DNA from: JBGPJM01 sp041485385
GTDB taxonomy: Bacteria > Planctomycetota > Phycisphaerae > Phycisphaerales > UBA1924
DNA length: 19,058 nt
Direction of reading: 5' to 3'
Assembly: GCA_041485385.1 (NCBI GenBank)
Contig: JBGPJM010000078.1
Span: forward strand, 1 to 19,058
Of this stretch, positions 1 through 7,964 are shown one piece after another. Below the pieces are notes generated by a model. The model was not told the origin of the DNA, ran no database searches, and saw only the letters and a list, made by a program, of their open reading frames with translations. Position 1 is the stretch's first letter; each line of letters starts with the position of its first letter. Position numbers and translations under genes: made by a program.

Positions 1-2
1 AC

Positions 3-1337
3 TACCCCGAGGGATACTCCTCGACCACGATCGACGAGTTCGTGCCGCTGGTGAACCCCAACAGCTTCCCCGTGACCTACTCGATCATCGCCCGCTACGA
101 GACCGGCACCCGCGACCAGACGCTGATCTCCAGCGGCGTCATCCCGGCCAACACGCGCGGCGGCATCACCATCAACACGCACAACAACCCCAACGGGTCG
201 CTGGTGCGGCGCGACACGCCCTACGCCCTCGAGATCCAGTCCGACGGCCAGCTCGGCGCAACCTTCAGCCACTACGACTTCGGCGTCACCACCGGCGAGA
301 GCTTCACCAACCAGGTCTCCACGACCTGGACGTTCTCCGAGGTCCACCGCGACGGCATCTCCGACCCCGCTGCCCCGGGCAACCTGTTCAACGACTTCGT
401 CCTCTTCTACAACCCGACCAACGTGGACGCCTCCGTCACGATCACGATGGTCTACGACGACGGCTCGACCACGACGTTCATGCGGTCGCTCGGGGCGCTG
501 CGCCGCGGCGGCCTCAACTTCGACACCGACTCCGCCGTGACCCGCAGCGGGCGGTTCGGCGTCCGCATCTCCTCCACGCAGCCCATCGTGGCGGCAATGT
601 CCTCCTACGACATCGCCAACAGCCGCGGGTTCGGCCTCCTGGGCAACCCCGAGGGCGGCTCGGTCGCCGGCGCAGTCCCGTCGATCTCGACGGGCGGCGG
701 CGTGGAATCCAGCCTCTCGATCTTCAACGCCACGAACACCGCCGCGTCGGTGAACGTCCGCTTCACCTACTCGCGCGTCAACCTGCCGGACCTCGTCCGC
801 ACGCTCAGCGTGGACGCCAACAGCCGGAGGACCTTCACGCTGGCGCAGCTGGGCTTGGTGGACAGCCAGCCGGCGGGCATCCGCTACGACTCCTCGGTCC
901 CGGTCACGCTCACGGCGATCCAGTACCAGAACGGCGACGGCGACGCGACGGAGGCCGGGACCGCCGCCGGCACGATCGCCCTCTTCGGCGACGCGTTCGT
1001 CAACCCGGCCTTCGCGGGCGTCACCTACATCGAAAGCATGGGCCTCTACAACCCCGCCTCGATCTCGGTCGACATCAGCATCCGCTTCCTCTTCACCGAC
1101 GGCACGATCAGCCCGGCCACCGTCGTCACGGTCGGGCCGCACGACTTCGCCGACGTCTCGATCGACCAGAACCCCTTCATCCTCAGCCGTGTCGATCCGA
1201 CCGCCTTCTCCGTCCGCGTGGACGCCGCGACGCCCTTCATCGCGTCCTTCACGCACTACGACCTGTTCCTGGGCGGCGGGTGGACGGCCCTTGGCTCACA
1301 GGTCGGCCTGACCAACCCGCTCTCCTCCATCACCTGA
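3..1337 (+). CDS. Secreted/surface beta-rich repeat protein, 5'-truncated
   Basis: The reading frame is open from base 3, so the gene begins left of the window and the internal GTG at 42 is not its start. The visible 444 residues contain about four degenerate copies of a roughly 100-residue module, near bases 30-300, 384-615, 699-935 and 1017-1265. Each copy opens with an aromatic/aliphatic strand followed by a conserved Asn-Pro or Asn-Ala (VNPNSF, YNPTNV, FNATNT, YNPASI), continues with alternating hydrophobic strands ending in an Asp-Gly or similar turn, and closes on a strand ending in Tyr-Asp or Tyr-Gln (SHYDF, SSYDI, IQYQN, THYDL). This looks like tandem Ig-like beta sandwiches, as in bacterial surface or secreted proteins. 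No catalytic motif, transmembrane segment or sorting signal is visible in the part present. Function is unknown and the family name is not certain. Confidence 0.85.
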   Translation, partial: YPEGYSSTTIDEFVPLVNPNSFPVTYSIIARYETGTRDQTLISSGVIPANTRGGITINTHNNPNGSLVRRDTPYALEIQSDGQLGATFSHYDFGVTTGESFTNQVSTTWTFSEVHRDGISDPAAPGNLFNDFVLFYNPTNVDASVTITMVYDDGSTTTFMRSLGALRRGGLNFDTDSAVTRSGRFGVRISSTQPIVAAMSSYDIANSRGFGLLGNPEGGSVAGAVPSISTGGGVESSLSIFNATNTAASVNVRFTYSRVNLPDLVRTLSVDANSRRTFTLAQLGLVDSQPAGIRYDSSVPVTLTAIQYQNGDGDATEAGTAAGTIALFGDAFVNPAFAGVTYIESMGLYNPASISVDISIRFLFTDGTISPATVVTVGPHDFADVSIDQNPFILSRVDPTAFSVRVDAATPFIASFTHYDLFLGGGWTALGSQVGLTNPLSSIT

Positions 1338-1364
1338 TCGCCGAACCTACCCCGACGACCCCAC

Positions 1365-1397
1365 ACGGGCGCGCCCCCCCAGGGCCGCGCCCGTTTT
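1365..1397 (+). terminator. Rho-independent terminator of the repeat-protein gene
   Basis: A perfect 9-bp stem pairs ACGGGCGCG (1365-1373) with CGCGCCCGT (1386-1394) across a 12-base loop, followed by TTTT at 1394-1397. It lies 27 bases after the stop of the upstream gene. The minus-strand side has no T run, so it should act only on plus-strand transcription, protecting the convergent lipoprotein gene. Confidence 0.8.
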
Positions 1398-1417
1398 CAT
1401 TCTGACCGCCGCACCCG

Positions 1418-1912
1418 CTACTTTGCGCCGACGGTCGCGCCCGCCCCGGTGTCGACCCTCAGCCCGGCCCGCCGCCATTCACTCAGCCCGCCGGCGAACA
1501 TCCGGACTCTCTCGTGCCCGGCCTCCATGAGCCGCTTGGTCATGGCCCGGGCAATAGCGCTGGCCGGGTCGTCGCCGTAGACGATCAGCTCGGTGTAGGC
1601 CGCCAGTTCCGGGTTCAGGTTGCCGTCGGATTTCGACTTCACCTCCGAGAGGCCGAGGCTGCGGGCGCCCGGCAGGTGGGCCGTCTGGTAGTCGGCTGGA
1701 GGGCGAGGGTCCACGAGCAGGACCGCGCTTGGCTTGTCGCTCGCCGCCAGCTTGCGGACGTCGGCCAGCGTGATGGGCCTGATGTCGCGGTCGCTGTACT
1801 GCTTGGTACAGCCGCCCAGCCCCGCCGCCCCCGGAAGACCCGCCACGCCAACCGCGGCGATCACGAACGTTCGGGTCATGCCTTGCATCCACCGGCCGGT
1901 CCTCTTGAGCAT
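1418..1912 (-). CDS. Rhodanese-like domain lipoprotein lacking the active-site cysteine
   Basis: The 164-residue protein starts with a basic stretch and a hydrophobic helix ending in the lipobox GLGGC (Cys35), so it should be exported and lipid-anchored. The mature part is a rhodanese fold: ITLADVRKL (47-55), LLVDPRPPADYQTAHLPGARSL (65-86), a central strand ELIVYGDDPASAIARAMTKRL (108-128) and the closing MFAGGLSEWRRAGL (138-151). In active sulfurtransferases the loop after the central strand holds the cysteine; here that place reads Tyr-Gly-Asp-Asp, so classical thiosulfate or persulfide chemistry is unlikely. Three starts share the frame (1912, 1888, 1879). The 1879 start gives the tidiest 24-residue signal peptide; I list the longest plausible one. 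It is divergent from the DsbD-N/redoxin pair, suggesting a link to extracytoplasmic sulfur or thiol chemistry, perhaps as a binding domain. Confidence 0.82.
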   Translation of the reverse strand: MLKRTGRWMQGMTRTFVIAAVGVAGLPGAAGLGGCTKQYSDRDIRPITLADVRKLAASDKPSAVLLVDPRPPADYQTAHLPGARSLGLSEVKSKSDGNLNPELAAYTELIVYGDDPASAIARAMTKRLMEAGHERVRMFAGGLSEWRRAGLRVDTGAGATVGAK

Positions 1913-2108
1913 GGCCTGAGAGTACGCCCCCCCGACCCGGCGGTACATGAACGCCGGAATCATGGATACCGAACATGTATAGATCAGATGCAAGAGCGTG
2001 GGGACCGCGACCGTGCAATGATTACGCCGGTATGACCGTTTGTCCAGATGCGGCGGCGGTATCCCCAGAATCGCTCGTCCAAGACCGCTTACCCCGCCCC
2101 CAAGCAAT

Positions 2109-3041
2109 ATGAACACCTGGATGGAGCCGCGAGCCGCTAGTACCTCTCTGCCCCTGCGGTGGGTTATCGCCCTCGCAGGGACGATGGTGGCCGCGCTGGC
2201 GGGCGCCGCGCCCTCCGCCACATCCGGGCTGCCCCCACCGAACCACCCCGCCAGGGCCCGCCTGGTGGCTGAGCAGGGTGCGCTGGTCCCCGGACACACC
2301 GGGTACCTTGGCCTGAGCTTTGACATCGACCCCGGCTGGCACCTGTATTGGCACGGTGCGAGCGATACGGGGATGCCGATCATGGTCGAACTCGATCTGC
2401 CTCGGGGCGTGAAAGCCGGCCCGACACTCTGGCCGGCGCCGATGCGCCACGTCTCCGAGGGAGACATACTCGACTACATCTACGAGAAGCGAGTGACGCT
2501 CATCATCCCCGTGACCCTTGCCGAGGGGACCGACGCGAAGGCGGCGGGCAAGCTCACGATCAACGCCAAGGTGAGCTGGATGGTGTGCAAGAGCCTGTGC
2601 CTGACGGACAACGCAGATCTTTCGATCACGCTCCCGATCGAAACCGATCCGGCTCGCGCGGCCCCGACCGCCGACAGCCCGCTGCTGGCCGAGGCCCGCA
2701 AGTCGATCCCCCAACCGCCGGAAAACGCGGCCCAACGCGTGAAGACGCAATGGGACGGACGCATACTGCACATCGTCTCCGAAGGGGCGGCGGGGCTGGC
2801 CTTCTTCCCCGACCGCGACTCGGCGGCCATGACCAGCCCGATCAAGCAGGGCGAGCGGAAGAGCGACACGCTGTCGATCGAGTTCGAGCCGTCCGCTCTT
2901 CGCAAACAGGCGTCCGGCGTGCTGGAGGTCCGGCCGCCGGACGGCAAGCCCAGCGAGTACTTCACACTGATCGTCCCGACGGTCGGGACGAACCAATCCG
3001 ACAGCAGGCCTCCCCGACCCCAACCACGTCCCAAGGGATGA
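2109..3041 (+). CDS. Stand-alone DsbD N-terminal-like (thiol-disulfide) domain protein
   Basis: The 310-residue product has an N-terminal signal sequence (hydrophobic core about 17-35, Ala-rich cleavage region about 33-40). The body matches the immunoglobulin-like N-terminal domain of the thiol:disulfide interchange protein DsbD: GWHLYWHGASDTGMPIMVEL (76-95), then VTLIIPVTL and the cysteine motif VSWMVCKSLCLTDN (155-168) with Cys160 and Cys164. In DsbD this domain passes electrons from the membrane domain to periplasmic partners. The CcdA-like membrane domain and the C-terminal thioredoxin domain are absent; the C-terminus is a Pro/Arg-rich tail. The frame extends upstream to a TTG at 2040, but the ATG at 2109 places the signal peptide correctly; ATG 2121 is an alternative. 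A redoxin gene follows after 95 bases, so it is a likely partner or operon mate. Confidence 0.85.
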   Translation: MNTWMEPRAASTSLPLRWVIALAGTMVAALAGAAPSATSGLPPPNHPARARLVAEQGALVPGHTGYLGLSFDIDPGWHLYWHGASDTGMPIMVELDLPRGVKAGPTLWPAPMRHVSEGDILDYIYEKRVTLIIPVTLAEGTDAKAAGKLTINAKVSWMVCKSLCLTDNADLSITLPIETDPARAAPTADSPLLAEARKSIPQPPENAAQRVKTQWDGRILHIVSEGAAGLAFFPDRDSAAMTSPIKQGERKSDTLSIEFEPSALRKQASGVLEVRPPDGKPSEYFTLIVPTVGTNQSDSRPPRPQPRPKG

Positions 3042-3136
3042 GACGAGCCGCCCGAACAACATTTTTCCAGGGGCGTCGGCCGGGGTGTTCCCGGCGTGCC
3101 CAGCGGACACGACATCCAATACAGGAGCCTTTGAGT

Positions 3137-3883
3137 ATGAAAACCACGTCCGTTCTCGCCTTGATCGCCGCCGGCACGCTCTGTCTCCGCGGCGCCGCGC
3201 TGGCCCAGAACTCGGGCCAGCCCAAGGCCACGCCGTCCACCACCGAGGTGAAGAAAGACCAGCCCACCAAGAAGGCCCCGGCCAAGACCGACGGCCAGGC
3301 CAAGGTCGGCGAGAAGGCCCCCAACTTCACGCTCACCGACACCGACGGCAAGACCGTCACGCTGGCGGACCTGACCAAGCAGAACAAGATCGTCGTCCTG
3401 GAGTGGTTCAACCCGGACTGCCCGGTCGTCCAGCGGTGCTACAAGGAAGGCGTGATGAGCAAGGTGTACGACGCGTACAAGGGCAAGGGCAACGTCACCT
3501 GGCTGGCGATCAACTCGTCCGGACCCAACAGCGACAGCGGCGGCAAGGACCGCAACGTCAAGGCCAAGGCCGACATGAAGCTCGCCTACCCGCTGCTGCT
3601 CGATGAGTCGGGCACCGTCGGTCGGGCGTACGGCAGCAAGAACACGCCGACGATGTACATCATCGCCGCCGACGGCACCCTGGCCTACTGGGGCGCCATC
3701 GACAACGGCAACGCCGGGAAGGCCGGCACCGTGAACTACGTCAAGAAGGCGCTGGACGAGATCCTCGCGGGCCAGACCGTCACCGACTCCAAGACCACCC
3801 CGTACGGCTGCGCGGTCAAGTACGCCACCGCCGAGGGCAAGCACGACGGCGACGCCAAGAAGGACACCGAGAAGAAGAAGTAA
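3137..3883 (+). CDS. Secreted redoxin / thioredoxin-fold protein
   Basis: This 248-residue protein has a Sec signal peptide (MKTTSVLALIAAG to about Ala23, cleavage near ALA-Q), a low-complexity Lys/Pro/Thr linker (about 26-56) and an AhpC/TSA-Redoxin type thioredoxin fold from about residue 57 (VGEKAPNFTLTDTDGKTVTLADL). The redox site is FNPDCPVVQRCY with Cys95 and Cys101, a C-x5-C spacing instead of CxxC. The cis-proline loop is NTPTMY (169-174). A third cysteine, Cys225 in TPYGCAVKY, follows the fold, and the C-terminus is highly charged and Lys-rich. An AGGAG ribosome binding site at 3123-3127 sits nine bases before the ATG, which fixes the start. This family of periplasmic redoxins is common in planctomycetes and related bacteria; whether it acts as peroxidase, reductase or oxidase cannot be read from sequence. 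It follows the DsbD-N-like gene and precedes a strong terminator. Confidence 0.9.
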   Translation: MKTTSVLALIAAGTLCLRGAALAQNSGQPKATPSTTEVKKDQPTKKAPAKTDGQAKVGEKAPNFTLTDTDGKTVTLADLTKQNKIVVLEWFNPDCPVVQRCYKEGVMSKVYDAYKGKGNVTWLAINSSGPNSDSGGKDRNVKAKADMKLAYPLLLDESGTVGRAYGSKNTPTMYIIAADGTLAYWGAIDNGNAGKAGTVNYVKKALDEILAGQTVTDSKTTPYGCAVKYATAEGKHDGDAKKDTEKKK

Positions 3884-3915
3884 GACCCCCTTCGACGATC
3901 CATCCTTGACCAATG

Positions 3916-3946
3916 AAAGGCCCGGCGAGCGATCGCCGGGCCTTTT
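3916..3946 (+). terminator. Rho-independent terminator after the redoxin gene
   Basis: A perfect 13-bp stem, AAAGGCCCGGCGA (3916-3928) with TCGCCGGGCCTTT (3933-3945), encloses a GCGA tetraloop and runs into TTTT at 3943-3946. The A-run on the left side gives it bidirectional potential. It closes the DsbD-N/redoxin unit 32 bases after the stop. Confidence 0.93.
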
Positions 3947-4035
3947 CCGTTGGCCGGTTGGACGTCGCCCGGGTCCCGGCCGCCGACAATGGCGGCCGGC
4001 CCCGCCGCAAGAGCATGCGCCACGGTGCTGGCGTC

Positions 4036-4041
4036 TACGAT
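4036..4041 (+). promoter_or_regulatory. Candidate -10 box (TACGAT), leaderless rseP transcript
   Basis: TACGAT ends seven bases before the rseP ATG at 4049, so transcription would start at or next to the start codon. No -35 hexamer and no Shine-Dalgarno sequence are visible. The same arrangement recurs before trmL and the glycosyltransferase gene. Confidence 0.5.
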
Positions 4042-4048
4042 TCGCGTG

Positions 4049-6190
4049 ATGCTGGATCAACTCTCTGCCTGGGTCGGAACGGCGGTCGACCTTGTGCTGG
4101 TCATCCTGGGCTTCAGCCTGATCATCGTGCTCCACGAGCTGGGGCACTTCCTGGCCGCGCGATGGGCGGGGATCCGGGTGCTCGCCTTCGCGGTGGGATT
4201 CGGGCCGGCGGTGCTCTCGTTCCGCAAGGGCCTCGGATGGCGGCGAGGATCGAGCGAGGCGGAGGTCCACCGGATCCTGACGGATGAATCGGCCCGCGCG
4301 GCGCACGGCCCGGGAACAATCGGCACGACCGAGTACCGCCTCAACGCCCTTCCGTTCGGCGGATATGTCAAGATGCTCGGTCAAGAGGACGCCAGACCGA
4401 CGGCCGTCAGCAGCGACCCGGACAGCTTCACCCAGGTTCCCGTGTGGAAGCGGATGGTCGTGATCTCCGCCGGCGTGGCGATGAACATGCTTATCGCGGC
4501 GGTCCTGTTCGTGGCCGTCTTCATGGTGGGGCGGCGGACCGAGCCGGCGAAGATCGGTGTCGTGGCGCCGGGACTGCCGGCGGCGACGGCCGTCGCGGAG
4601 AACGGCGTGGCGCTGGGCGTCACCCCGCCCGGGCTGAGGAGCGGCGACGAAGTGCTCAGTGTCAACGGTCGCAAGCCTGACTCGTTCAATGACCTGATGC
4701 TGGCCGCGGTGATGGACCGGAGGGGGAACCCCGTGGAGCTGGAGGTCAAGCGCGAGGGCGTGCCCCAGCCGCTGGTCTTCAGGATCATCCCGAAGGAGGA
4801 CCGGGCGTCCAGAATGCTCCAGCTCGGGCTGGCTCCGGCCTTCTCCGGCCAGGTGGAGACAGCGCCGACGCGGTACGGACGCAAGGAGATTGCCAGGCAG
4901 CTCCTGCTCACGCCGCTGGCGGGCGTGCGCCCGGGGATGACGATCAAGTCGATCGGCGGCCGCGCCACGGGGGCGGCGACGGTGCACGCGCTGAACGACG
5001 CGATCGTCGCCGCCGCGGGGGCGACCGTGCGGACGGTCTTCACCGACAACGTCGATCAGCTGCCGGGACCGGACGTCACCTTCGAGTTCCGCGCGCAGCC
5101 CGAGCTGCAGGCCGCCCCGATCCTGGTCGAGAGCGATTTCCAGGTGGAGATGACCCACCTGCTGGGCCTGGTCCCGGTGCTGTCGGTGGACACGGTTCAG
5201 ACCGCCGGCGAGAAGGCCGGCCTGCTCGCCGGTGACATCTTCGTACAGATCGGCTCGGTCGAGTGGCCCAGCGTGCCCGAGGGGATCGCCGAGATCCGGC
5301 GCAACAAGCACAAGGCCGTGAGAGTAGTGGTCCTGCGCAAGAACGGGGGAGACCTGAACGAGGTGGACCTTGGCGCCGTTCCCGTCAGCGGCGCCGGGAC
5401 GGTGGGGTTCCGCCCCGACGACACCGCCCGGACCTCCGCGCTGGTGACGGCGTGGCCCTCGCTTCCAGCGCCCAAGGACGAGGGAGCAACCTCGGCGCGC
5501 TCGGGCGCATCGCTGTCGATCCCCCGCGGGTCGCGCATCGTGAAGGTGGACAATGAACCCGTGGGCAGCCTCGATCAGCTCATGGGCGTGCTGCGCCGGC
5601 GCACGGCGGCGGGAGGCCCGGCGGCGGTCACGCTCACCATCCAGCTCCCGTTGGCCGGCGCGGCCCCCGCCGAGGACACCGTCGCCTGGACCATCCCCGA
5701 AGCGGACGTCAAGGCCCTGCAAGGGCTGTCGTGGGTGAGCCCTCTTTCGCCGGGGCTGTTCGAGCCGGTGCAGTTCACGCTCAAGGCGAGCAACCCGGCG
5801 CAGGCCGTGGGGATGGGGCTGCGGGAGACGCACCGGGTGATGATCAGCACCTATCTCACGTTCGCGCGCCTGTTGCAGGGGAGCATCAAGGTCGAGCACC
5901 TCAAGGGCCCGGTGGGGATCGCGCACATCGGCACCATCATCGCCGGGAAGGGCCTCATCTGGCTGATGTTCTTCATGGCCCTGATCAGCGTGAACCTCGC
6001 GGTGGTGAACTTCCTGCCCATCCCCATCGCCGACGGCGGGCTCTTCGTGTTCCTGTGCTACGAGCAGATCACGGGCAAGCCGGTGTCGCCGGCCGTGCAG
6101 AACGCGGCCACGCTCGCCGGGCTGGCGCTCATCGTCGGGATGTTCCTGCTGGTGACCTACAACGACATCGCGGCGTTCTTCGGGGGATAG
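4049..6190 (+). CDS. rseP: RIP metalloprotease RseP (site-2 protease), enlarged multi-PDZ form
   Basis: The product is an integral membrane zinc protease of the RseP/S2P family, which cleaves transmembrane segments of anti-sigma factors and signal-peptide remnants. The first membrane helix carries HELGH (29-33, zinc ligands and catalytic Glu), followed by AVGFGPAVLSF and NALPFGGYVKMLGQED (99-114). A second helix follows MNMLIAAV (145-152). The last membrane region has NFLPIPIADGG (654-664), where Asp662 is the third zinc ligand and the usual LDG reads ADG. At 713 residues it is much longer than a typical RseP of about 450. The periplasmic part (about 165-580) holds PDZ-like segments near 165-250, 290-330, 372-435 and 488-535. 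The frame stays open upstream, but ATG 4049 matches the family N-terminus and lies seven bases after a TACGAT box. It appears monocistronic, after a terminator. Confidence 0.93.
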   Translation: MLDQLSAWVGTAVDLVLVILGFSLIIVLHELGHFLAARWAGIRVLAFAVGFGPAVLSFRKGLGWRRGSSEAEVHRILTDESARAAHGPGTIGTTEYRLNALPFGGYVKMLGQEDARPTAVSSDPDSFTQVPVWKRMVVISAGVAMNMLIAAVLFVAVFMVGRRTEPAKIGVVAPGLPAATAVAENGVALGVTPPGLRSGDEVLSVNGRKPDSFNDLMLAAVMDRRGNPVELEVKREGVPQPLVFRIIPKEDRASRMLQLGLAPAFSGQVETAPTRYGRKEIARQLLLTPLAGVRPGMTIKSIGGRATGAATVHALNDAIVAAAGATVRTVFTDNVDQLPGPDVTFEFRAQPELQAAPILVESDFQVEMTHLLGLVPVLSVDTVQTAGEKAGLLAGDIFVQIGSVEWPSVPEGIAEIRRNKHKAVRVVVLRKNGGDLNEVDLGAVPVSGAGTVGFRPDDTARTSALVTAWPSLPAPKDEGATSARSGASLSIPRGSRIVKVDNEPVGSLDQLMGVLRRRTAAGGPAAVTLTIQLPLAGAAPAEDTVAWTIPEADVKALQGLSWVSPLSPGLFEPVQFTLKASNPAQAVGMGLRETHRVMISTYLTFARLLQGSIKVEHLKGPVGIAHIGTIIAGKGLIWLMFFMALISVNLAVVNFLPIPIADGGLFVFLCYEQITGKPVSPAVQNAATLAGLALIVGMFLLVTYNDIAAFFGG

Positions 6191-6330
6191 GGGAGTCGCC
6201 CCGAGCGTCGAGCACCGCGGTGCCGGACAGAAGTTCTGACTCCTGGATGCTTGCACCCTGAACCGACGTCGCGAGTGGCCGCCCGGAACCCTCCGCTTCC
6301 CGCTCACCACCTCTTGCGCTCATCCCCTCC

Positions 6331-7341
6331 ATGGACATCGCCGGACTGCTGCTGCTCCTGCTGGCCGGGCTCGTCATCGGGATCTTCCTGGTAGCGGCCC
6401 ATACTGGATGGGTGCTCACCCACCCCCCCCGCCGGAACTACGCCTGGGCGGTGTCACGGGGCCTGCCCGGCGATCCTGAGGAACTGCTGGCCGCGATGGG
6501 CGTCTCCCTCGCTCGTCCGCGCGAGCAGGCCGACCCACCGAGGTTCGAGGAGTGGACGTTGCGCTCGCGGGGGCGTGACCTGCCGGTGTGGGACATCCTG
6601 GGCGGCGATTCGGCGGGCCCGGTCGTGGTTGTGACGCACGGGTGGGGCGACAGCCGCGTGGTGGCGCTCCGGTGCGTGCCGGCGATCTACCCGGCGGCAT
6701 CGCGCGTCGTGCTGTGGGGCCTCCCCGGCCACGGCGATGCCCCCGGCACGTGCACCCTGGGGACGCGTGAGGTGAAGGACCTTCTTGCGCTGCTCGAGCG
6801 GCTGGAGGAGGCCGGACCGGACGCGCGCATCCTGCTGTACGGCTCGTCGATGGGAGCGGGGATCTCGATCGCCGCGGTCGCCGGGGCTCACCCGCGTGGT
6901 CACGGGCCGGGCGGGCGCGTCGCGGCGATCATCGCCGAATCCCCCTACCGCCGCCCCATCGACCCGGCCCGCAGCGTCCTTCGCCTGGCGGGGCTTCCGC
7001 ACACGCTCACGCTCCATCTGGCCATGGGCGCCGTCGGCCTGTGGCTGGCGCGCGACCCGACGTGGGCCACCCGCGCCCGCGGCTTCGACCGAGTCGAGCT
7101 CGCCCGCCGCCTGAAGCGGCCGGACGGCTCGCCCATCCGCTTCCTGGCGATCCACGGGTCCGACGACCCTGTCTGTTCCGTGGACGACGCCCGCGCGATT
7201 GTCGCGGCCGCGCCCGCGGCCACTCTGGTCGAGATCGCCGGCGCGGCCCACAACAACCTGTGGACCGACGATCGGTTCTCGCCGCAGTGCTCCGGCGCGG
7301 TCCAGGGCTTCATCGCCCAATGTGCCGCCGGCGGGGCGTGA
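6331..7341 (+). CDS. Membrane-anchored alpha/beta hydrolase
   Basis: The 336-residue protein begins with one hydrophobic segment (about 5-27), probably a membrane anchor or uncleaved signal. The rest is an alpha/beta-hydrolase fold: VVVVTHGWGDS (98-108) supplies the oxyanion-hole region, LYGSSMGAG (169-177) is the nucleophile elbow with Ser173, IHGSDDPVC (274-282) gives the acid Asp (278 or 279), and GAAHNN (304-309) supplies His307. The complete triad suggests a working serine esterase, lipase or peptidase; the substrate is unknown. The ATG at 6331 is the first in the frame that includes the membrane segment, and no clear ribosome binding site precedes it. The stop codon is overlapped by an in-frame GTG of the following trmL frame, so coupled translation of the two genes is possible. 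Confidence 0.88.
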   Translation: MDIAGLLLLLLAGLVIGIFLVAAHTGWVLTHPPRRNYAWAVSRGLPGDPEELLAAMGVSLARPREQADPPRFEEWTLRSRGRDLPVWDILGGDSAGPVVVVTHGWGDSRVVALRCVPAIYPAASRVVLWGLPGHGDAPGTCTLGTREVKDLLALLERLEEAGPDARILLYGSSMGAGISIAAVAGAHPRGHGPGGRVAAIIAESPYRRPIDPARSVLRLAGLPHTLTLHLAMGAVGLWLARDPTWATRARGFDRVELARRLKRPDGSPIRFLAIHGSDDPVCSVDDARAIVAAAPAATLVEIAGAAHNNLWTDDRFSPQCSGAVQGFIAQCAAGGA

Positions 7342-7364
7342 GCGGCTTGGGCGAGCCCCGCCGC

Positions 7365-7370
7365 TATCCT
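7365..7370 (+). promoter_or_regulatory. Candidate -10 box (TATCCT), leaderless trmL transcript
   Basis: TATCCT ends six bases before the GTG at 7377, the spacing expected if the transcript starts at the start codon. It supports GTG 7377 over the upstream GTG at 7338. No -35 match is evident. Confidence 0.45.
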
Positions 7371-7376
7371 GCATCC

Positions 7377-7892
7377 GTGTCCACCCCGCCGCCCCTCTTC
7401 CACATCGTCCTGCACGAGCCGGAGATCCCCAGCAACACCGGGAACATCGGGCGGACGTGCATCGCCACCGGGTGCGCCCTGCACCTCGTGCACCCGCTGG
7501 GGTTCTCCACCTCCGTGAAGGCATGCCGCCGGGCCGGGCTCGACTACTGGCCACGCCTGAAGCCGACCGAGCACCCGAGCTGGCCGGCGTACGTGGCCGC
7601 CCAGGAGGTGCAACCGACGTGGTTCTTCACCACCCGCGCAACGCGCCCGGTGTGGGAGGCAAAGCTGGAACCCGGCGAGCACCTGGTCTTCGGCAAGGAG
7701 ACCGCGGGGCTCCCCGACGCCATCCTCGACGTCTTCGCGGATAGGCTGCTGACGCTGCCGATGGTCCCCGGCGAGCGATCGCTCAACCTCGCGACGGCCG
7801 TGTGCGCCGTGGTGTACGAGGGCATCCGCCAACTCGCCGCACGAGGCCTTGTGCGCTTGTCGCCCGACGGGCGGCTGCTCCGCGACGGATGA
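7377..7892 (+). CDS. trmL: tRNA (cytidine(34)-2'-O)-methyltransferase TrmL (SPOUT)
   Basis: This 171-residue SPOUT-class enzyme is expected to methylate the ribose 2'-O of the wobble nucleotide in tRNA-Leu isoacceptors, using S-adenosylmethionine. It has the three family motifs of the trefoil knot: FHIVLHEPEIPSNTGNIGRT (8-27), VFGKETAGLP (104-113) and MVPGERSLNLATAVCAVVYE (129-148). The TrmL signature HPLGFSTSVKACRRAGLDYW (39-58) is also present. Length is close to the usual 155-170. Two GTG starts are possible. GTG 7377 leaves only nine residues before the conserved core and lies just after a -10-like box. GTG 7338 overlaps the hydrolase stop as GTGA and would add 13 residues with no family support. 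I prefer 7377. Confidence 0.93.
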   Translation: MSTPPPLFHIVLHEPEIPSNTGNIGRTCIATGCALHLVHPLGFSTSVKACRRAGLDYWPRLKPTEHPSWPAYVAAQEVQPTWFFTTRATRPVWEAKLEPGEHLVFGKETAGLPDAILDVFADRLLTLPMVPGERSLNLATAVCAVVYEGIRQLAARGLVRLSPDGRLLRDG

Positions 7893-7947
7893 CCACCGCG
7901 CCGACCCGCGTGGGCCGCGCCGGGGTGCTCCGCCGCCCGCCGGCGTG

Positions 7948-7953
7948 TACGAT
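7948..7953 (+). promoter_or_regulatory. Candidate -10 box (TACGAT) before the small lipoprotein gene
   Basis: TACGAT, identical to the box before rseP, ends 11 bases before ATG 7965, which would leave a leader of only a few nucleotides. No Shine-Dalgarno sequence is present. Confidence 0.4.
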
Positions 7954-7964
7954 GCACGCGAGTT

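Noticed and set aside
2348..3136. In-frame extension upstream of the redoxin start
   Set aside because: It overlaps the DsbD-N gene, encodes low-complexity Arg-rich sequence, and the ATG at 3137 has both a ribosome binding site and a signal peptide.
6212..6223. Perfect 12-bp palindrome GCACCGCGGTGC after rseP
   Set aside because: It has no loop and no T run, so it is not a terminator, and short GC palindromes are expected by chance in such DNA.
2480..6310. 1276-codon open frame on the minus strand
   Set aside because: It is antisense to the DsbD-N, redoxin and rseP genes, rich in Arg/Gly/His/Asp without folded-protein features, and arises from codon bias in very GC-rich DNA.
7338..7376. Longer trmL start overlapping the hydrolase stop (GTGA)
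   Set aside because: The extra 13 residues have no family support and the GTG at 7377 has a -10 box at leaderless spacing; coupling remains possible, so it is only mentioned.
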